Shown here in pieces: positions 45,951 to 57,500 of a stretch of DNA of 64,000 nt. The stretch is taken from the NCBI GenBank assembly GCA_040385105.1, contig JAZKHY010000031.1:35741-99740 (forward strand). Direction: 5' to 3'. The notes under the pieces were generated by a model that was not told where the DNA came from, did no database searches, and saw nothing but the letters and a program-made list of their open reading frames with translations. Position 1 is the first letter of the stretch; each line of letters opens with the position of its first letter. The position numbers were made by a program, and so were the translations under genes. Source of the stretch: JACMQX01 sp040385105. Its GTDB lineage: Bacteria > Pseudomonadota > Gammaproteobacteria > Burkholderiales > Burkholderiaceae_C.

Positions 45951-46753
45951 GCGGCCCTCCTCAGTGAAGACATGTCATCCACAGATCCCAGATAGGCTTC
46001 AATCACGCCCGGGTCGGTCTGCACCTCGCGCGGCGTGCCCATGGCGAGGACCTCGCCCTGGTTCATCGCCAGCACCCGGTCGGACACCTTGGACACCAGT
46101 GTCATGTCGTGTTCGACCATCAGCACCGTCACGCCCAGCTCATGCTTGATGTCCTGGATCCAGAAGGCCATGTCTTCAGTCTCTTCCACATTCAGGCCGG
46201 AGGAAGGTTCGTCCAGCAGCAGCAGTTTGGGCTCGGTGCACAGCGCCCGGGCCAGTTCGACCACCTTGCGCACGCCGTAGGGCAGGCCGGCTACCAGGGA
46301 ATCACGATGGTGCTGCAGGTCCAGGAAGTCGATGACTTCCTCCACTTTCTGCCGCGCATCCACCTCGGCTTGCCGGGTCCTGGCGGTGAACAGCATCTCG
46401 GCCCAGACGCCCGACGTGTGGTGCGTGTGCCGCCCGATCAGCAGGTTGTGCAGCACGGTGGCATGCTCGAACAGCTCGATGTTCTGGAACGTGCGGGCAA
46501 TGCCCAATGACGCGATCTTGTGCGGCGGCTGCTCGGTGAGCTTCTTGCCCTGGTACTCGATCTCGCCGGTGGTGGGCGTGTAGATGCGGCTGATCAGGTT
46601 GAACACCGTCGTCTTGCCGGCGCCGTTGGGGCCGATCAGCGTGAAGCATTCGCCCTGCTTCACATCAAAGCTCACATTGTTGACGGCCAGCACGCCGCCG
46701 AAGCGCACGCTCAGGTTGCGGGCGGAAAGGAGGATGTCGTTGTTCGTGCTCAT
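45947..46753 (-). CDS. livG: Branched-chain-type ABC transporter ATP-binding protein LivG (second cluster)
   Basis: 268 residues from the ATG that overlaps the livM stop by 4 bp. Walker A GPNGAGKTT, LivG-type signature LPYGVRKVVELARAL, Walker B LLLLDEPSSGLNVEE, and the C-terminal AMGTPREVQTDPGVIEAYLG. The open frame upstream of this ATG lies inside livM and is not used. Confidence 0.94.
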   Translation of the reverse strand: MSTNNDILLSARNLSVRFGGVLAVNNVSFDVKQGECFTLIGPNGAGKTTVFNLISRIYTPTTGEIEYQGKKLTEQPPHKIASLGIARTFQNIELFEHATVLHNLLIGRHTHHTSGVWAEMLFTARTRQAEVDARQKVEEVIDFLDLQHHRDSLVAGLPYGVRKVVELARALCTEPKLLLLDEPSSGLNVEETEDMAFWIQDIKHELGVTVLMVEHDMTLVSKVSDRVLAMNQGEVLAMGTPREVQTDPGVIEAYLGSVDDMSSLRRAA

Positions 46754-47826
46754 TTCAGGCGATCCGACTTCTGGAACGACTTCTGCCGCTTGAACAGCCC
46801 CTTGCGGTAGAACGGGAAGAGCTGAAAGTAGGTGCGGATCTTCAGCCACCGCCCGTACAGCCCCATCGGCTCAAACAGCACAAAGCCGATCAGCACCATG
46901 CCGTACACCACCGACTGCAGGCCCGGCGCCTGGCCGATGAAGACGGGCAGCATGTCCTTGGTCAGCGAGATGATCTGCGGCATGGAGATCAGGAAGATCG
47001 CGCCCAGGAAGGCGCCATGGATGAAGCCGAGCCCGCCGATCACCACCATGAGCAGCAGGTCGATCGACTGGATGATGTTGAACTGCTCCGGCGAGATGAA
47101 CGACAGCTTGTGCGCATACAGCGCGCCGCCAATACCGGCGAGCGCGGCCGAGATGGCGAACGACAGCGTCTTGTAGCGCGCCAGGTGGATGCCCATGCTC
47201 TGTGCGGAGATCTCCGAGTCGCGGATGGCCACAAAGGCGCGGCCGGTCGGCGAGCGCATCAGGTTCAGGATGGCCAGTGTGGACACGACGGTGATGAACA
47301 GGCACAGGAAGTAAAACCCGTCGCCGCTGCCCACCTTCCAGCCGAAGATGTCCGGCGCTTTCACATGGATGCCTGCATTGCCGCCGGTGACCGATTCCCA
47401 GCGCGCCAGCACTTCCTCCACGATGAAGCCGAAGGACAGGGTGGCAATGCCCAGGTAGATGCCCTTGACGCGAAGCGCAGGCAGGCCCACCACCACACCG
47501 ACCGCCGCCGAGAGCAGGCCCGACAGCACCAGCGCAATCGGGAACGGCACGCCCATGTTGGTGAACACCGCCTGGGTGTAGGCGCCCACGCCGAGGAAGG
47601 CCGCATGGCCGATGGAGAAGAGGCCTGTGAAACCGGCCAGCACCATCAGGCCCAGCCCGACGATGGAGTAGATCAATATGAAGGTCAGCTGCGCCAGCCA
47701 GTACTCGGGCACCAGCCAGGGCGCGGCCAGCAGCAGCACCATGAGCGCGCTGTACCAGAAGACATGCCCGCCATGCTTGGCCAGCTTGATGTCCTGCACA
47801 TAGTCCGTCTTGAAGATGAATCGCAT
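46750..47826 (-). CDS. livM: Branched-chain-type ABC transporter permease LivM (second cluster)
   Basis: A 358-residue permease. GLGLMVLAGFTGLFSIGHAA is the family signature, the coupling loop is SPTGRAFVAIRDSEISAQSM, and the late segment is GGLGFIHGAFLGAIFLISMP. The extended C-terminus after the last membrane segment is basic (FYRKGLFKRQKSFQKSDRLK). ATG 47826 is used because the upstream extension has no membrane or family character. Confidence 0.93.
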   Translation of the reverse strand: MRFIFKTDYVQDIKLAKHGGHVFWYSALMVLLLAAPWLVPEYWLAQLTFILIYSIVGLGLMVLAGFTGLFSIGHAAFLGVGAYTQAVFTNMGVPFPIALVLSGLLSAAVGVVVGLPALRVKGIYLGIATLSFGFIVEEVLARWESVTGGNAGIHVKAPDIFGWKVGSGDGFYFLCLFITVVSTLAILNLMRSPTGRAFVAIRDSEISAQSMGIHLARYKTLSFAISAALAGIGGALYAHKLSFISPEQFNIIQSIDLLLMVVIGGLGFIHGAFLGAIFLISMPQIISLTKDMLPVFIGQAPGLQSVVYGMVLIGFVLFEPMGLYGRWLKIRTYFQLFPFYRKGLFKRQKSFQKSDRLK

Positions 47827-47839
47827 GGTGTGTGGGCCT

Positions 47840-48736
47840 TCAGACTTTCTTGCGAAGCTTTTCGCCAAAGAGCCCGTTGGGCTTGACCATCAGCATGATG
47901 AGCACCACGATGTACGCGGCGGTGTCCTTGAAACCCTGCGGCAGGTAGAAGCCCGAGAGCGACTCCACGATGCCGATCACGAGGCCCCCCACAATGGCGC
48001 CCGGCAGGCTGCCGAAGCCGCCCACCACCGCAGCGGGGAAGGCCTTCAGGCCGATGAAGCCCATGTTGGCATGCACGAAGGTGATGGGTGCCAGCAGCAG
48101 CCCGGCCACGGCGGCCACGGCGGCGGCCAGGCCCCAGACGATGCCGTTGAGCCGCTTGACCGGGATGCCCATGTAGTAGGCGGCCAGCTGGTTCTGCGAC
48201 GACGCCTGCATCGCGATGCCGATCTTGCTGTAGCGGAACAGCGCGAACAGCAGCGCGCACAGCACGGCGGTGGCGCCGATGACGACCATCTGCTCGACGT
48301 TGAGCACCAGGCCGCCCTGGCCCTGCGCATTCCCGCCGATGTTCCAGATCATGTCCTTGTAGGGCACGGGCAGGGTATGCGTCTCGGTGCCGATGCCCGG
48401 GATCATGGTGATCAGGCCGCGCGCCACGTAGCCGATGCCGATGGTCAGCATCACGATGGAGAAGGCCGGCTGCCCCAGGATCGGCCGGATGACCACGCGC
48501 TCCAGCACGATGCCGAAAACCGCCATCGCCAGCACCGCGCTCAGGATGGACAGCCAGTAGGGAAACCCCAGCATGGTCATGCAGGCCAGGCCGCAGAACG
48601 CCCCCAGCATCATCAGCTCGCCCTGCACGAAGCTCACGGTCTCGGTGGCCTTGTAGATGAGCACGAAGCCCAATGCAATCAGCCCGTAGATGCACCCCTG
48701 CGAGATGCCGCTGATCACGAGTTGAAGGAATTGCAC
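47840..48736 (-). CDS. livH: Branched-chain-type ABC transporter permease LivH (second cluster)
   Basis: 298 residues from a GTG start with GGAG 10 nt upstream. This start gives the normal LivH beginning (QFLQLVISGISQGCIYGLIA). The upstream frame encodes 28 residues without family similarity. Marks: ATETVSFVQGELMMLGAF, the loop SKIGIAMQASSQNQLAAYYM, and VVGGFGSLPGAIVGGLVIGI. It is the first gene of the second Liv operon, divergent from an enoyl-CoA hydratase gene. Confidence 0.92.
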   Translation of the reverse strand: MQFLQLVISGISQGCIYGLIALGFVLIYKATETVSFVQGELMMLGAFCGLACMTMLGFPYWLSILSAVLAMAVFGIVLERVVIRPILGQPAFSIVMLTIGIGYVARGLITMIPGIGTETHTLPVPYKDMIWNIGGNAQGQGGLVLNVEQMVVIGATAVLCALLFALFRYSKIGIAMQASSQNQLAAYYMGIPVKRLNGIVWGLAAAVAAVAGLLLAPITFVHANMGFIGLKAFPAAVVGGFGSLPGAIVGGLVIGIVESLSGFYLPQGFKDTAAYIVVLIMLMVKPNGLFGEKLRKKV

Positions 48737-48845
48737 GTTGGTTGGTCTCCGGGTCGCTGCACGGGTTATACGTGCAGGCCATGCAACTGTCCTCAGGGTT
48801 GTTCCGCATACGATGAACAAATAGCAGGCCTTTAATCAACAACCC

Positions 48846-49649
48846 ATGAATGACTCAGTGAAAACCAGCAGGCACGGTGCGGTCGCGCTTGTGACACTTG
48901 ACCGCAAGGACGTGCGCAACGCGGTCGATGCCGACACCGCCAGGAGGCTCTACGACGCCTTTGTCGCCTTTGATGAAGACGAAGAAGCCAGGGTCGCGGT
49001 TTTCCACGGTGCCCACGGCCACTTCTGCGCGGGCTGGGACCTGCAAGCCGGCGCGAAGCTGGCTGCTGAAGCTGCGCAGGGCAGGGGGCCTTTCACTGAA
49101 CTCGACTTCGACCCTGCGCAGGCCCGCCCCCCCGGGCCCATGGGGCCGTCAAGGCTGCTGCTGTCCAAGCCGGTGATTGCCGCTGTCAGCGGTGCGGCGG
49201 TGGCCGGCGGTATGGAGCTTGCCCTGTGGTGCGACATGCGGGTGATGGAAGAGGATGCCTACTTCGGCGTGTACTGCAGGCGCTTTGGCGTGCCGCTGAT
49301 CGACGGTGGCACGGTGCGTCTGCCGCGCCTTGTCGGCATGGGCCACGCCATGGACCTGATCCTCACCGGCCGCAAGGTCGAAGCTCCCGAAGCCCTGCGG
49401 ATGGGCCTGGCCAATCGTGTCGTGCCGAAAGGTCAGGCCCTTGATGCTGCACTGGAACTGGCGGTCTCGCTCACGAAGTTCCCCCAGCGCACCATGCTCG
49501 CCGACCGCATGAGCGCTTACCGCCAGTGGGACCTGCCGTTGCCCGAAGCACTGCACCAGGAGTGGGAGCGCGGCAAGCATTGCATTGCCGATGGCGTGCA
49601 GGGTGCCGGCCGCTTCGCATCAGGCGAAGGCCGGCACGGGAAGTTCTAA
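48846..49649 (+). CDS. Enoyl-CoA hydratase/isomerase family protein
   Basis: A 267-residue crotonase-fold protein. DRKDVRNAVDADTARRLYDA, HFCAGWDLQAGAKL (oxyanion loop) and SGAAVAGGMELALWCDMRV are visible, and FGVPLIDGGTVRLPRLVG replaces the classical EIxxGxxPGxGGT segment. It is divergent from the second Liv operon, the same layout as the first cluster, where a hydratase gene is also divergent from the transporter operon. Confidence 0.9.
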   Translation: MNDSVKTSRHGAVALVTLDRKDVRNAVDADTARRLYDAFVAFDEDEEARVAVFHGAHGHFCAGWDLQAGAKLAAEAAQGRGPFTELDFDPAQARPPGPMGPSRLLLSKPVIAAVSGAAVAGGMELALWCDMRVMEEDAYFGVYCRRFGVPLIDGGTVRLPRLVGMGHAMDLILTGRKVEAPEALRMGLANRVVPKGQALDAALELAVSLTKFPQRTMLADRMSAYRQWDLPLPEALHQEWERGKHCIADGVQGAGRFASGEGRHGKF

Positions 49650-49840
49650 TCCTTTCGGCCGAAATGCCGCCGGGTTTTCGAGTCATTTCCTAGTCCATCT
49701 GGCGCTGTTGCGCTGCGGCAAGCGTCCCTAGCATTCAAGCCTTCTCAAGCGTTCGCGGCGGACCAACGCCGCGACAACCAGGGAGTAAGGTCTTGTTGCC
49801 AGTCAGTCGCTGCCGCGGCTCCGGGAGGAGCGCCGGCCCC

Positions 49841-51586
49841 ATGGAGCCGCGTGCCCGGTCAAGTGCACGGCAGGGTCTATTTGTCGTTGTGCTTGCGGTG
49901 CTGGCGTGCTGCGGTTCCGCATATTCCCAGGCGGTTTCGCCTGACCTGGCGGTGCAGGAGGGCCTGCGCCGCCAGGAGGAGCGGGCGCGCGAGCAGCAAC
50001 GCGAACGCGGCGCGGCCAGTAGCGAACTTGCCCCGGCCAGGCCGCAAGCCTCCCGACACGGGTTTCCGCAGGAGGCACGCTGTTTCGTCATCAACGAAAT
50101 CGCGCTTGCCGGCCCGGATGCGCCCCGTTTCCGGTGGCTCGCAGACGCGGCGCTGCCCTACCTGCGCCGCTGTGTTGGCGTGCTGGGCCTGAGCCACATC
50201 GCATCAGACCTTGACCGCGCCCTGCGCGACGCCGGCTATGCGACCACCCGCGTCACCCTGCCGCCGCAAAGCCTCGAGGCCGGGCAGCTTCAACTGCATG
50301 TCCAGGCCGGGCGGGTGGACAGCATCCGGATGGTGGATGCAGGTGCGCAGCCACAGGTGCCCGATGCGCGCTGGGGAACCTGGCGCAATGCCTTTCCCGT
50401 CTCTGTGGGCGACATCCTCAACGTGCGCGACCTGGAGCAGGGTGTGGAGAACATGAACCGGCTGCCTGGCCAGAACGTCTCGACGCGGCTGGAGCCGGGG
50501 GAGGGAGCCAATGGCAGCGTTGTCATCATCGAGCGCATGGGCGGCGCCATCAGCGACAGGTTGCGTGGCGGCGTCTCCCTGGACAACGCCGGCAGCCCGA
50601 GCCTTGGCCGCGCACAGCTCTCGGCCAGTCTTGCAGTCGACAACCCGTCCGGGCTGAATGACATCCTGAGTGCCAGCCTGAGCACCAATGCGCAGCAACC
50701 CGCCAGTACGCGGCGCAGCCAGAGCCTGGGTGTCAGCTACAGCCTGCCCTGGGGTTACAACCTGCTGAGCCTGAACGCCTCGCACAGCCGTTTCGCCCAG
50801 CATGTTCAGGGCACCACGGTGCGCTTTCTGTCCAGCGGCCAGAGCGACAGTGCCGGCATCAAGGCGCAGCGCACGGTCTGGCGGGGCACCAGCGCCCGGC
50901 TTGATGCCCATGCTGCGCTGTCCACACGCCGTGCGCAGAGCTATCTGGACGATGTTGAAATCATTGTCCAGCGCCGCCGCACCACCAGCATGGAAACCGG
51001 CATCAGCTACCGGCAGCTGTTTGAATCGGCCTCAGTCGAGGCCGACCTTGCATACCGGCGCGGCGTGCCCTGGCGTGACGCCCAGGAAGACCTGGCCTCG
51101 GCCGCAACCGGCGGCCTGACATTGCGCCCGCGCATCTGGCTGTTCAATGCCAGCGTCACCGGCGACATGACGCTGGGCGGGCGGCCGGTCCAATACAACG
51201 CTGCATTGCGAATGCAGCAGACGGGCGACGCCGCGCTGTCCATCGACCAGTTTGCCATTGGCGGCCGCTCCAGCGTACGCGGCTTTGACGGCGACTCGGT
51301 GCTCATTGCCGAGAGTGGCGTGGTGCTGCGCAACGAGCTGGCCACGCCGGTGACCCTGTGGGGCGGCATGGCGGCCCAGGCCGTGCTGGCCGTTGACGTC
51401 GGGCGCGTTCATGGCCCCAGTGACGCCTTTTTGCCAGGCAGGAGTCTTGTCGGTCTTGCCGCCGGGCTGCGGGGGCGCAGCGGCGCCACGCAGTTCGAGA
51501 CCCTTCTTGCAGTCCCGCTGCGCTACCCGCAGGGATTTTCCACCCGACCGTTCAGCGTCTACGCGTCGGTGACGCACAGTTTCTGA
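49841..51586 (+). CDS. cdiB: CdiB/FhaC-type outer-membrane transporter of two-partner secretion
   Basis: An Omp85-superfamily TpsB of about 581 residues that exports the adjacent CdiA. Signal peptide ending CCGSAYSQA, a Gln/Arg/Glu-rich N-terminal helix plug (QEGLRRQEERAREQQRER), POTRA domains (ARCFVINEIALAG, SLEAGQLQLHVQAGRVDSI), then a 16-strand barrel. The conserved lid-loop motif is GRSSVRGFDGD, and the C-terminus is SVTHSF with terminal Phe. The ATG has GGAGGAG at 49824-49830, 10 nt upstream; a TTG at 49793 is an alternative start. It ends 11 nt before cdiA. Confidence 0.93.
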   Translation: MEPRARSSARQGLFVVVLAVLACCGSAYSQAVSPDLAVQEGLRRQEERAREQQRERGAASSELAPARPQASRHGFPQEARCFVINEIALAGPDAPRFRWLADAALPYLRRCVGVLGLSHIASDLDRALRDAGYATTRVTLPPQSLEAGQLQLHVQAGRVDSIRMVDAGAQPQVPDARWGTWRNAFPVSVGDILNVRDLEQGVENMNRLPGQNVSTRLEPGEGANGSVVIIERMGGAISDRLRGGVSLDNAGSPSLGRAQLSASLAVDNPSGLNDILSASLSTNAQQPASTRRSQSLGVSYSLPWGYNLLSLNASHSRFAQHVQGTTVRFLSSGQSDSAGIKAQRTVWRGTSARLDAHAALSTRRAQSYLDDVEIIVQRRRTTSMETGISYRQLFESASVEADLAYRRGVPWRDAQEDLASAATGGLTLRPRIWLFNASVTGDMTLGGRPVQYNAALRMQQTGDAALSIDQFAIGGRSSVRGFDGDSVLIAESGVVLRNELATPVTLWGGMAAQAVLAVDVGRVHGPSDAFLPGRSLVGLAAGLRGRSGATQFETLLAVPLRYPQGFSTRPFSVYASVTHSF

Positions 51587-51597
51587 AAGCCCCTGAC

Positions 51598-54500
51598 ATG
51601 AGTCACACGTTTCGCGCCTTCGCCCGCCTCTTCACGGCTGTCTACATCACCCAGACCCTTCTGGCGTCCGTACCCGCATATTCCCAGGTCACGGCATCCC
51701 CCGGCGCTCCGTCCGGGCAGAAGCCGCTCATTGATGCAGCCGCCAATGGCGTGCCCCTGGTCCTCATTGCACCGCCCAACCCATCGGGCGTCAGCCGCAA
51801 CCAGTACGGCCAGTTCAACGTCGCGCCCGGCGGCCTGATCCTGCACAACGCCACCGGCAACGTCCAGACCCGGCTGGGTGGCTGGGTCAAAGGCAACATG
51901 CAGCTTGGCGCCGCGCCCGCGCGCATCATCCTCAACGAAGTCACGGGTGCAACCGTCAGCCAGCTGCGCGGCGCCATTGAAGTGGCGGGCCAGAGGGCCG
52001 ACGTCGTCATTGCCAACCCGAATGGCGTCAGCTGCGATGGCTGTGGGTTCCTCAATACCAGCCGCGCCACGCTGAGCACCGGCACGCCTTTATTCAGCGG
52101 TAACGGTTCGCTCACAGGCTTTGATGTCCGCCAGGGCGTGCTCAGCATCGGCCCTGGCGGGCTGAGCGCGATGGAACAGCAGCAACTGGACCTGCACGCC
52201 CGCAACCTCAACGTGGACGGCGAAGTCTGGACGCATAACCTGCAAGCCATCCTCGGAGCCAACATGGTGCGGCATAGCGCGCCTGGCAGTGGTCCTGAAT
52301 TCACACCCTATCCACCGGGCAGTGCAACGGGCGACACGCCCCGCTTTGCAGTAGACATCAAGGCACTGGGCGGCATGTATGCCGGCAGCATCTACCTGAT
52401 CGCCACCGAGAAAGGGCTGGGCGTCAACAGCACCGGCCGGCTGGCCACGCTGGCGGGCAACCTGGTGCTGTCGGCCAACGGCGAGCTCACCCTCAAGGAC
52501 AGCTACTCGGCAGCGGACACCCGCATCACCGCGCAGGGCCAGGCCAGCCTCACGGGTCAGAACCAGGCCGAAGGCAGCCTGGGCGTGCAGGGGCAGGGCG
52601 TGCGCACGGCGGGCGCCAGCGTCATGGCCCAGCGGCTGGAGATTGATGCAGGCGCCGCAGCCCTGCACAACGAGGCCGGGTCGCTGCGGGCCACCTCCGC
52701 CGGCGCCGATGCCATCCGCCTCAGCGCCACCGGCATCGGCAATGAGGCCGGAGTCATCCAGGCCAACGGCGCGGTGTTGCTGGACCTGCACGGTGGCCAG
52801 CTGCACAATGCCGCCGGCCTGCTCGCCGGCGGCGCCGTCACCGTCACCAACGCACAGCAGGTGCACAACCGGGCTGGCAGCATTGACTCGGCCGCTGACC
52901 TGAGCCTTGTGACTGGCGCGCTCGACACGACCGGCGGCACCATCGGCACGGGCGGCCATCTGGGCATGCAGACTGGCGAGCTGAGGGCTGAGGGCGCCCG
53001 CGTCACAGCCAGCGGCAACGTCGCCGTCATCGCCTCCGCGAGTGCGGATGTCGGCAGCAGCACCTGGTCGGCCGGGCAGAACCTGGCACTGGCCGCGGGC
53101 GGCAGCCTCGGCGCGGCGGGCGCGAAGCTGCGCGCAGGAGGCAGGCTCAGCCTGCAAGGCTCCGGCATCACCACGACCCACGCCGACATTGCCGCCAACG
53201 GCACGGTCACCATCAACGCCGGCACTGCTGAGCTGCACAATGAGGGCGGCGTGGTCTACAGCGCCCAGGGCGAGACCCGTGTCGTTGCCGGGGCGCTGCA
53301 CAACGCGGGTGGCGTGCTGGCCGCAGCCACTGCCTTAACCGTCGAAGGCGGACCGCTTCACAACACCGAAGGCGTCCTCTCCGGCGCCCACTCCGCCAGC
53401 CTCAGCGTGCGCGGCCTCGTCAACGATGCCGGGGTCATTGAAGCCGGCGCCGGCGGCCTCACGATCGACACGCAAAGCCAGGCGCTGAGGAACGCGGCCA
53501 GCGGCAGCGCACGCGGCATCGTCAGCAGCGGCAGCATCCGCATCACCGCCGGGGAAGTGGTCAATACGGTGGTGCCGGGGGGAAGCGGCGGTACTGGCAG
53601 CGGCACTCCAGGCAGCGCGGGTTACATCGGCGCTGGCGGTACCCTCACCATCATTGCCAGCGGAAGCGTCACCAACACATCGGGCGCCATCATCACGGCA
53701 GCGGGTGCGAGCATTGATGCCGCTGGAGAACTGGCCAACGCCGGCCTCATCAACAGCACGGAAGGCGCAACCTCGATCCGTGCGTCCGTGCTGCGCAACA
53801 CCGGCCGCATCTACGGCGACAGCGTCGCCATTGCCGGCGCCGTGTTCAACAGTGCGGACGCCGCCGGAGCGGGCGCCGTCATTGCCAGCCGCAGCGGCGA
53901 CCTGCGCATTGAAGGCCCGGTCAGCAACACCTCAGGCGGCTTGATCCTCAGCCTGAACGACCTGAGCGTCACCGGCGCCGTGGCCAACGAAGGCGCCACC
54001 CTGAGCGCATCCCGGCACCTGACGATTGGCGGCGCCCTTGCCAACACCAACGCGGCCCTGAGCCTCACCTCGCTCACGCGCCACGATGCGACCGGCGGCT
54101 TCTTCATCCAGCCCGCAGGAAGCACCGCCACCTGGCGTCCCGACGAGCTGCTTTACGTATCGCGCGAGAGCGGCGCCTGGGTGCTGCCCAGCCATGTTTA
54201 CCCGTTGGCTCAGTTTGGCGGGGCCGCCAGGCCCCTCATGAGCAGCTGTGCCGACCCGGTCGACGGGAACACTGTCTGCGGCAACTTCTACAGCGCGACT
54301 GACCCCATCTGGCAGCTCATGGGCGTGGCCAGCCCCGGCTCCCCCGGCGAGCCGCCCGCAGGCTGCGCCAATGACCTGGGCGAAGGCGCCATCATGCGCG
54401 TCACCACCGGCAGCTGCGGCGGGTACTGGAGCGGGGTGGACGCCTGGAACGCCAGCCTGCCGGCGCGCCACGCGGCGCTGGACGCCGCCATCACCGCTTT

Positions 54501-57500
54501 CAACCAGGACCTGGCCGCCCGCACCGTCAACAACTGGTACGAGCTCACGGTCACCGGGCAAACCGTCTCGGAGACGGCCGTTACCGCCAGCCGGCCCGGC
54601 CAGGTCCTGGCAGGCGGCAACGTCACCCTTGCCGCAGGCACCAACCAGGACAGCATCATCGTGGCTGGCGGCAACCTGGACGGCGGTGCGTTGCAGAACC
54701 TGGCCACGAAGGGGCAGCGCCAGGCCACGCAGGAAGGCACGAAGGTCTACAGCTGGGGCGACCATGATGGCGGCCTCTTTGGCAGTGGCTGGCGGCGCAA
54801 CCGCAGCGAGCCGCAGCCCATTGCCAACGCGCCCGTGGTCACCAGCTTTGACCTGCCGCTCGTGCGCTTGCTGGCTGGAACGCCGCCGGCATCGGTCGTT
54901 GCGCCGGTGGCGATGCCGCCTGCGCCGGTTCCCAGCCCGCGCGTTGCGCCTGTTCCAGCGGGCGGCCCGGTGCCTGCCGTGCAGCATGCTTCCGGCACTG
55001 CACCCCTGCCCGTGAAGGCCGAGGGCTTCCTCACCGTCACCTCCCAGGGCGTGGTGCGCGTGCCCGGCAGCCAGCTGTTTGCGCTGAACCGCGCACCCGG
55101 TGCACGCTACCTGGTGGAGACCGACCCGGCCTTCACCGGCTACCGCAACTGGCTTGCCAGCGACTACTTCCTGGCCCAGCTGGCCCTGGACCCCGAACGC
55201 AGCTTCAAGCGCTATGGCGACGGCTTTGCCGAACAGCGCCTGGTCGATGACCAGATCCTGGCGCTGACCGGGCGGCGCTACCTGAGCGGCTACAGCAGCA
55301 CCGAGGCCGAGTACCAGGACCTGCTGGATGCCGGTGTGCAGTTTGCAAAGCGCTTGCAGCTCAGCCCCGGCGTGACGCTGTCTGCCGAGCAGATGGCCAG
55401 CCTGACCAGCGACATCGTCTGGCTCGAAGTCAAGGCCGTTGCCTTGCCGGACGGCAGCACAGTGCAGGCGCTGGTGCCTACGGTCTACCTCAGGCGGCCG
55501 GTTGAAGGCGACGTGAACCCGGCGGGGGCGCTCGTTGCAGGCGCCAACGTCACGCTGCGCAGTGCGGCGGACCAGGTCAACAGCGGCACCATTGCTGCGA
55601 CAGGGGATGCAGCCACAGGCGCCGGGCACCTCGTCATCGAAGGCCTGAACCTGCAGAACGCGGGCACCCTGGCAGGCCATACCGTGAAGGCCACGGCCGC
55701 CCACACCCTGGACAACCTTGGCGGCGTCGTCCAGGGCCTGGGCCCAGCCAGTGCCGTGACCCTGAATGCGCGCGACATCATCCTGCGCACGACGACGCAG
55801 ACGAGCAGCCGTGAGGTAAGTGGTTCAGGTGGCACCAGCACCGGCACCGCGACCAACGCAGACCGCATCGCCACCATCGCTGCAGACAGCGTCACCCTGG
55901 CCGCCCTGAACAACATTGACCTCAAGGGCGCCAGCGTCAAGGCCACGGGCGATCTCACGGCCACGGCCGGCGGCAGCATCACCAGCGATGCGGTTCAGAC
56001 CGGCTACACCCTGCATGTTCCCCAGGGCGGGAGCAGCAAGGGCAGAACCGGTCACTACCAGGCCGAGGCGAGCACCCAGCACCTCACCGCCCTGCAGGCC
56101 GGAGGAAACCTGAGCGTCACCGCCTCAGGCGACGCCAGCTTCAAGGGCACCAATGCCGATGCCGGCGGCAACCTCACGGTGCAGGCTGCCAACATCAGCA
56201 TCGAAGCTGCCAAAGAGAAACACGCCATCGACCACCAGGGTGTGCGCAACAGCGGCTACGAGCGCTTTGCGCAAAGTGATGAAACGCTGGCGGGCGGCGT
56301 CTTCACCGCCGGCAACAATGCCGCGCTCACGGCCACCGCAGACAAGGCGCAGGGGCAGGGCAACATCACCATGACGGGCGCCGTCGTTGCCGCCACCAGC
56401 GGCCAGGCCAGCCTCACCGCCACAGGCAACGTCGTGGTGCAGAACGCCGCCACCAGCCATACCCGTGAGCAGGAGAGCTACGCCAGCAGCAAGGGGTTCC
56501 TGTCCAGCAGCAGTTCGCAGCGTGACAGTGCCAGCCAGACCACCGCTGTGCAAGGCAGCACTGTCAGCGGGAGCGCCGTGGACATCCAGGCGGGCGGCAA
56601 CATCGCCATCCAGGGCTCCGGCGTGGTGAGCGACACCCAGACCACGCTGAATGCGGCCGGCAACGTCAGCATCACGGCTGCAACACAGACGTACACCAGC
56701 AGCAGCTTTGCCCAGGACAGGAAGTCCGGCCTCGGCGCGCTGGGCGGCCTGAGCTTTGGCAGCCACCAGCAAAGCACCGGGGCCAGCGAGACCGCCACGC
56801 GTGCTGTCTCCAGCAACATTGGCAGCCTGCAAGGCAACGTCAACATCACGGCCGGGCAGACCTACACCCAGACCGGCAGTCATGTGGTGGCGCCGCATGG
56901 CGATGTGACCATCAGTGGAGAGAAGGTCCTCATCACCGAAGCGCGCGAGACCGCCAGCAGCCAGCTGGACCAGAAATTCCGGCAAAGCGGCATTGCGGTC
57001 ACCGTCAGCAACCCGCTGATCAGCGCCCTGGAGACCACAGGCCAGATGGCCCGGCAGGCAGGCAAGACCGACGACCCGCGCATGAAGGCGCTGGCCGTGG
57101 CGGCCGCTGCCATCGCCGTCAACGACGCGGCGAAAGAGGTAGCCAGGAACCCCGACAAGCTGGGCGGCGTCGGCATCAACTTCAGTCTGGGCACCAAGCA
57201 GCAGCAAAGCAACGCCAGCGAGAGCAGCAACACGTCAGCCGGCTCCACCGTGGCAGCAGGTGGCAACGTCACCATCACGGCGCGCGGTGATGGTGACGGA
57301 CCAGGCAAGAGCAGCAACCTCATCGTCCAGGGCAGCCGCATCAGCGCGGGCAACACCGCCAGCCTGAAGGCCGATGGCCAGGTGCAACTGCTGGCCGCGC
57401 AGGACACCCGCGAACAGCACACCACGAGCAGCGGCTCCAGCGCCGGCGTCGGCATGGGCATCAACTTCGGCACCACCACCAACGGCTTCAGCTTCAGCGC

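Noticed and set aside
53932..55704. Minus-strand open frame of 590 codons inside cdiA
   Set aside because: Repetitive Gly/Ala-rich antisense of the haemagglutinin repeats with no start context.
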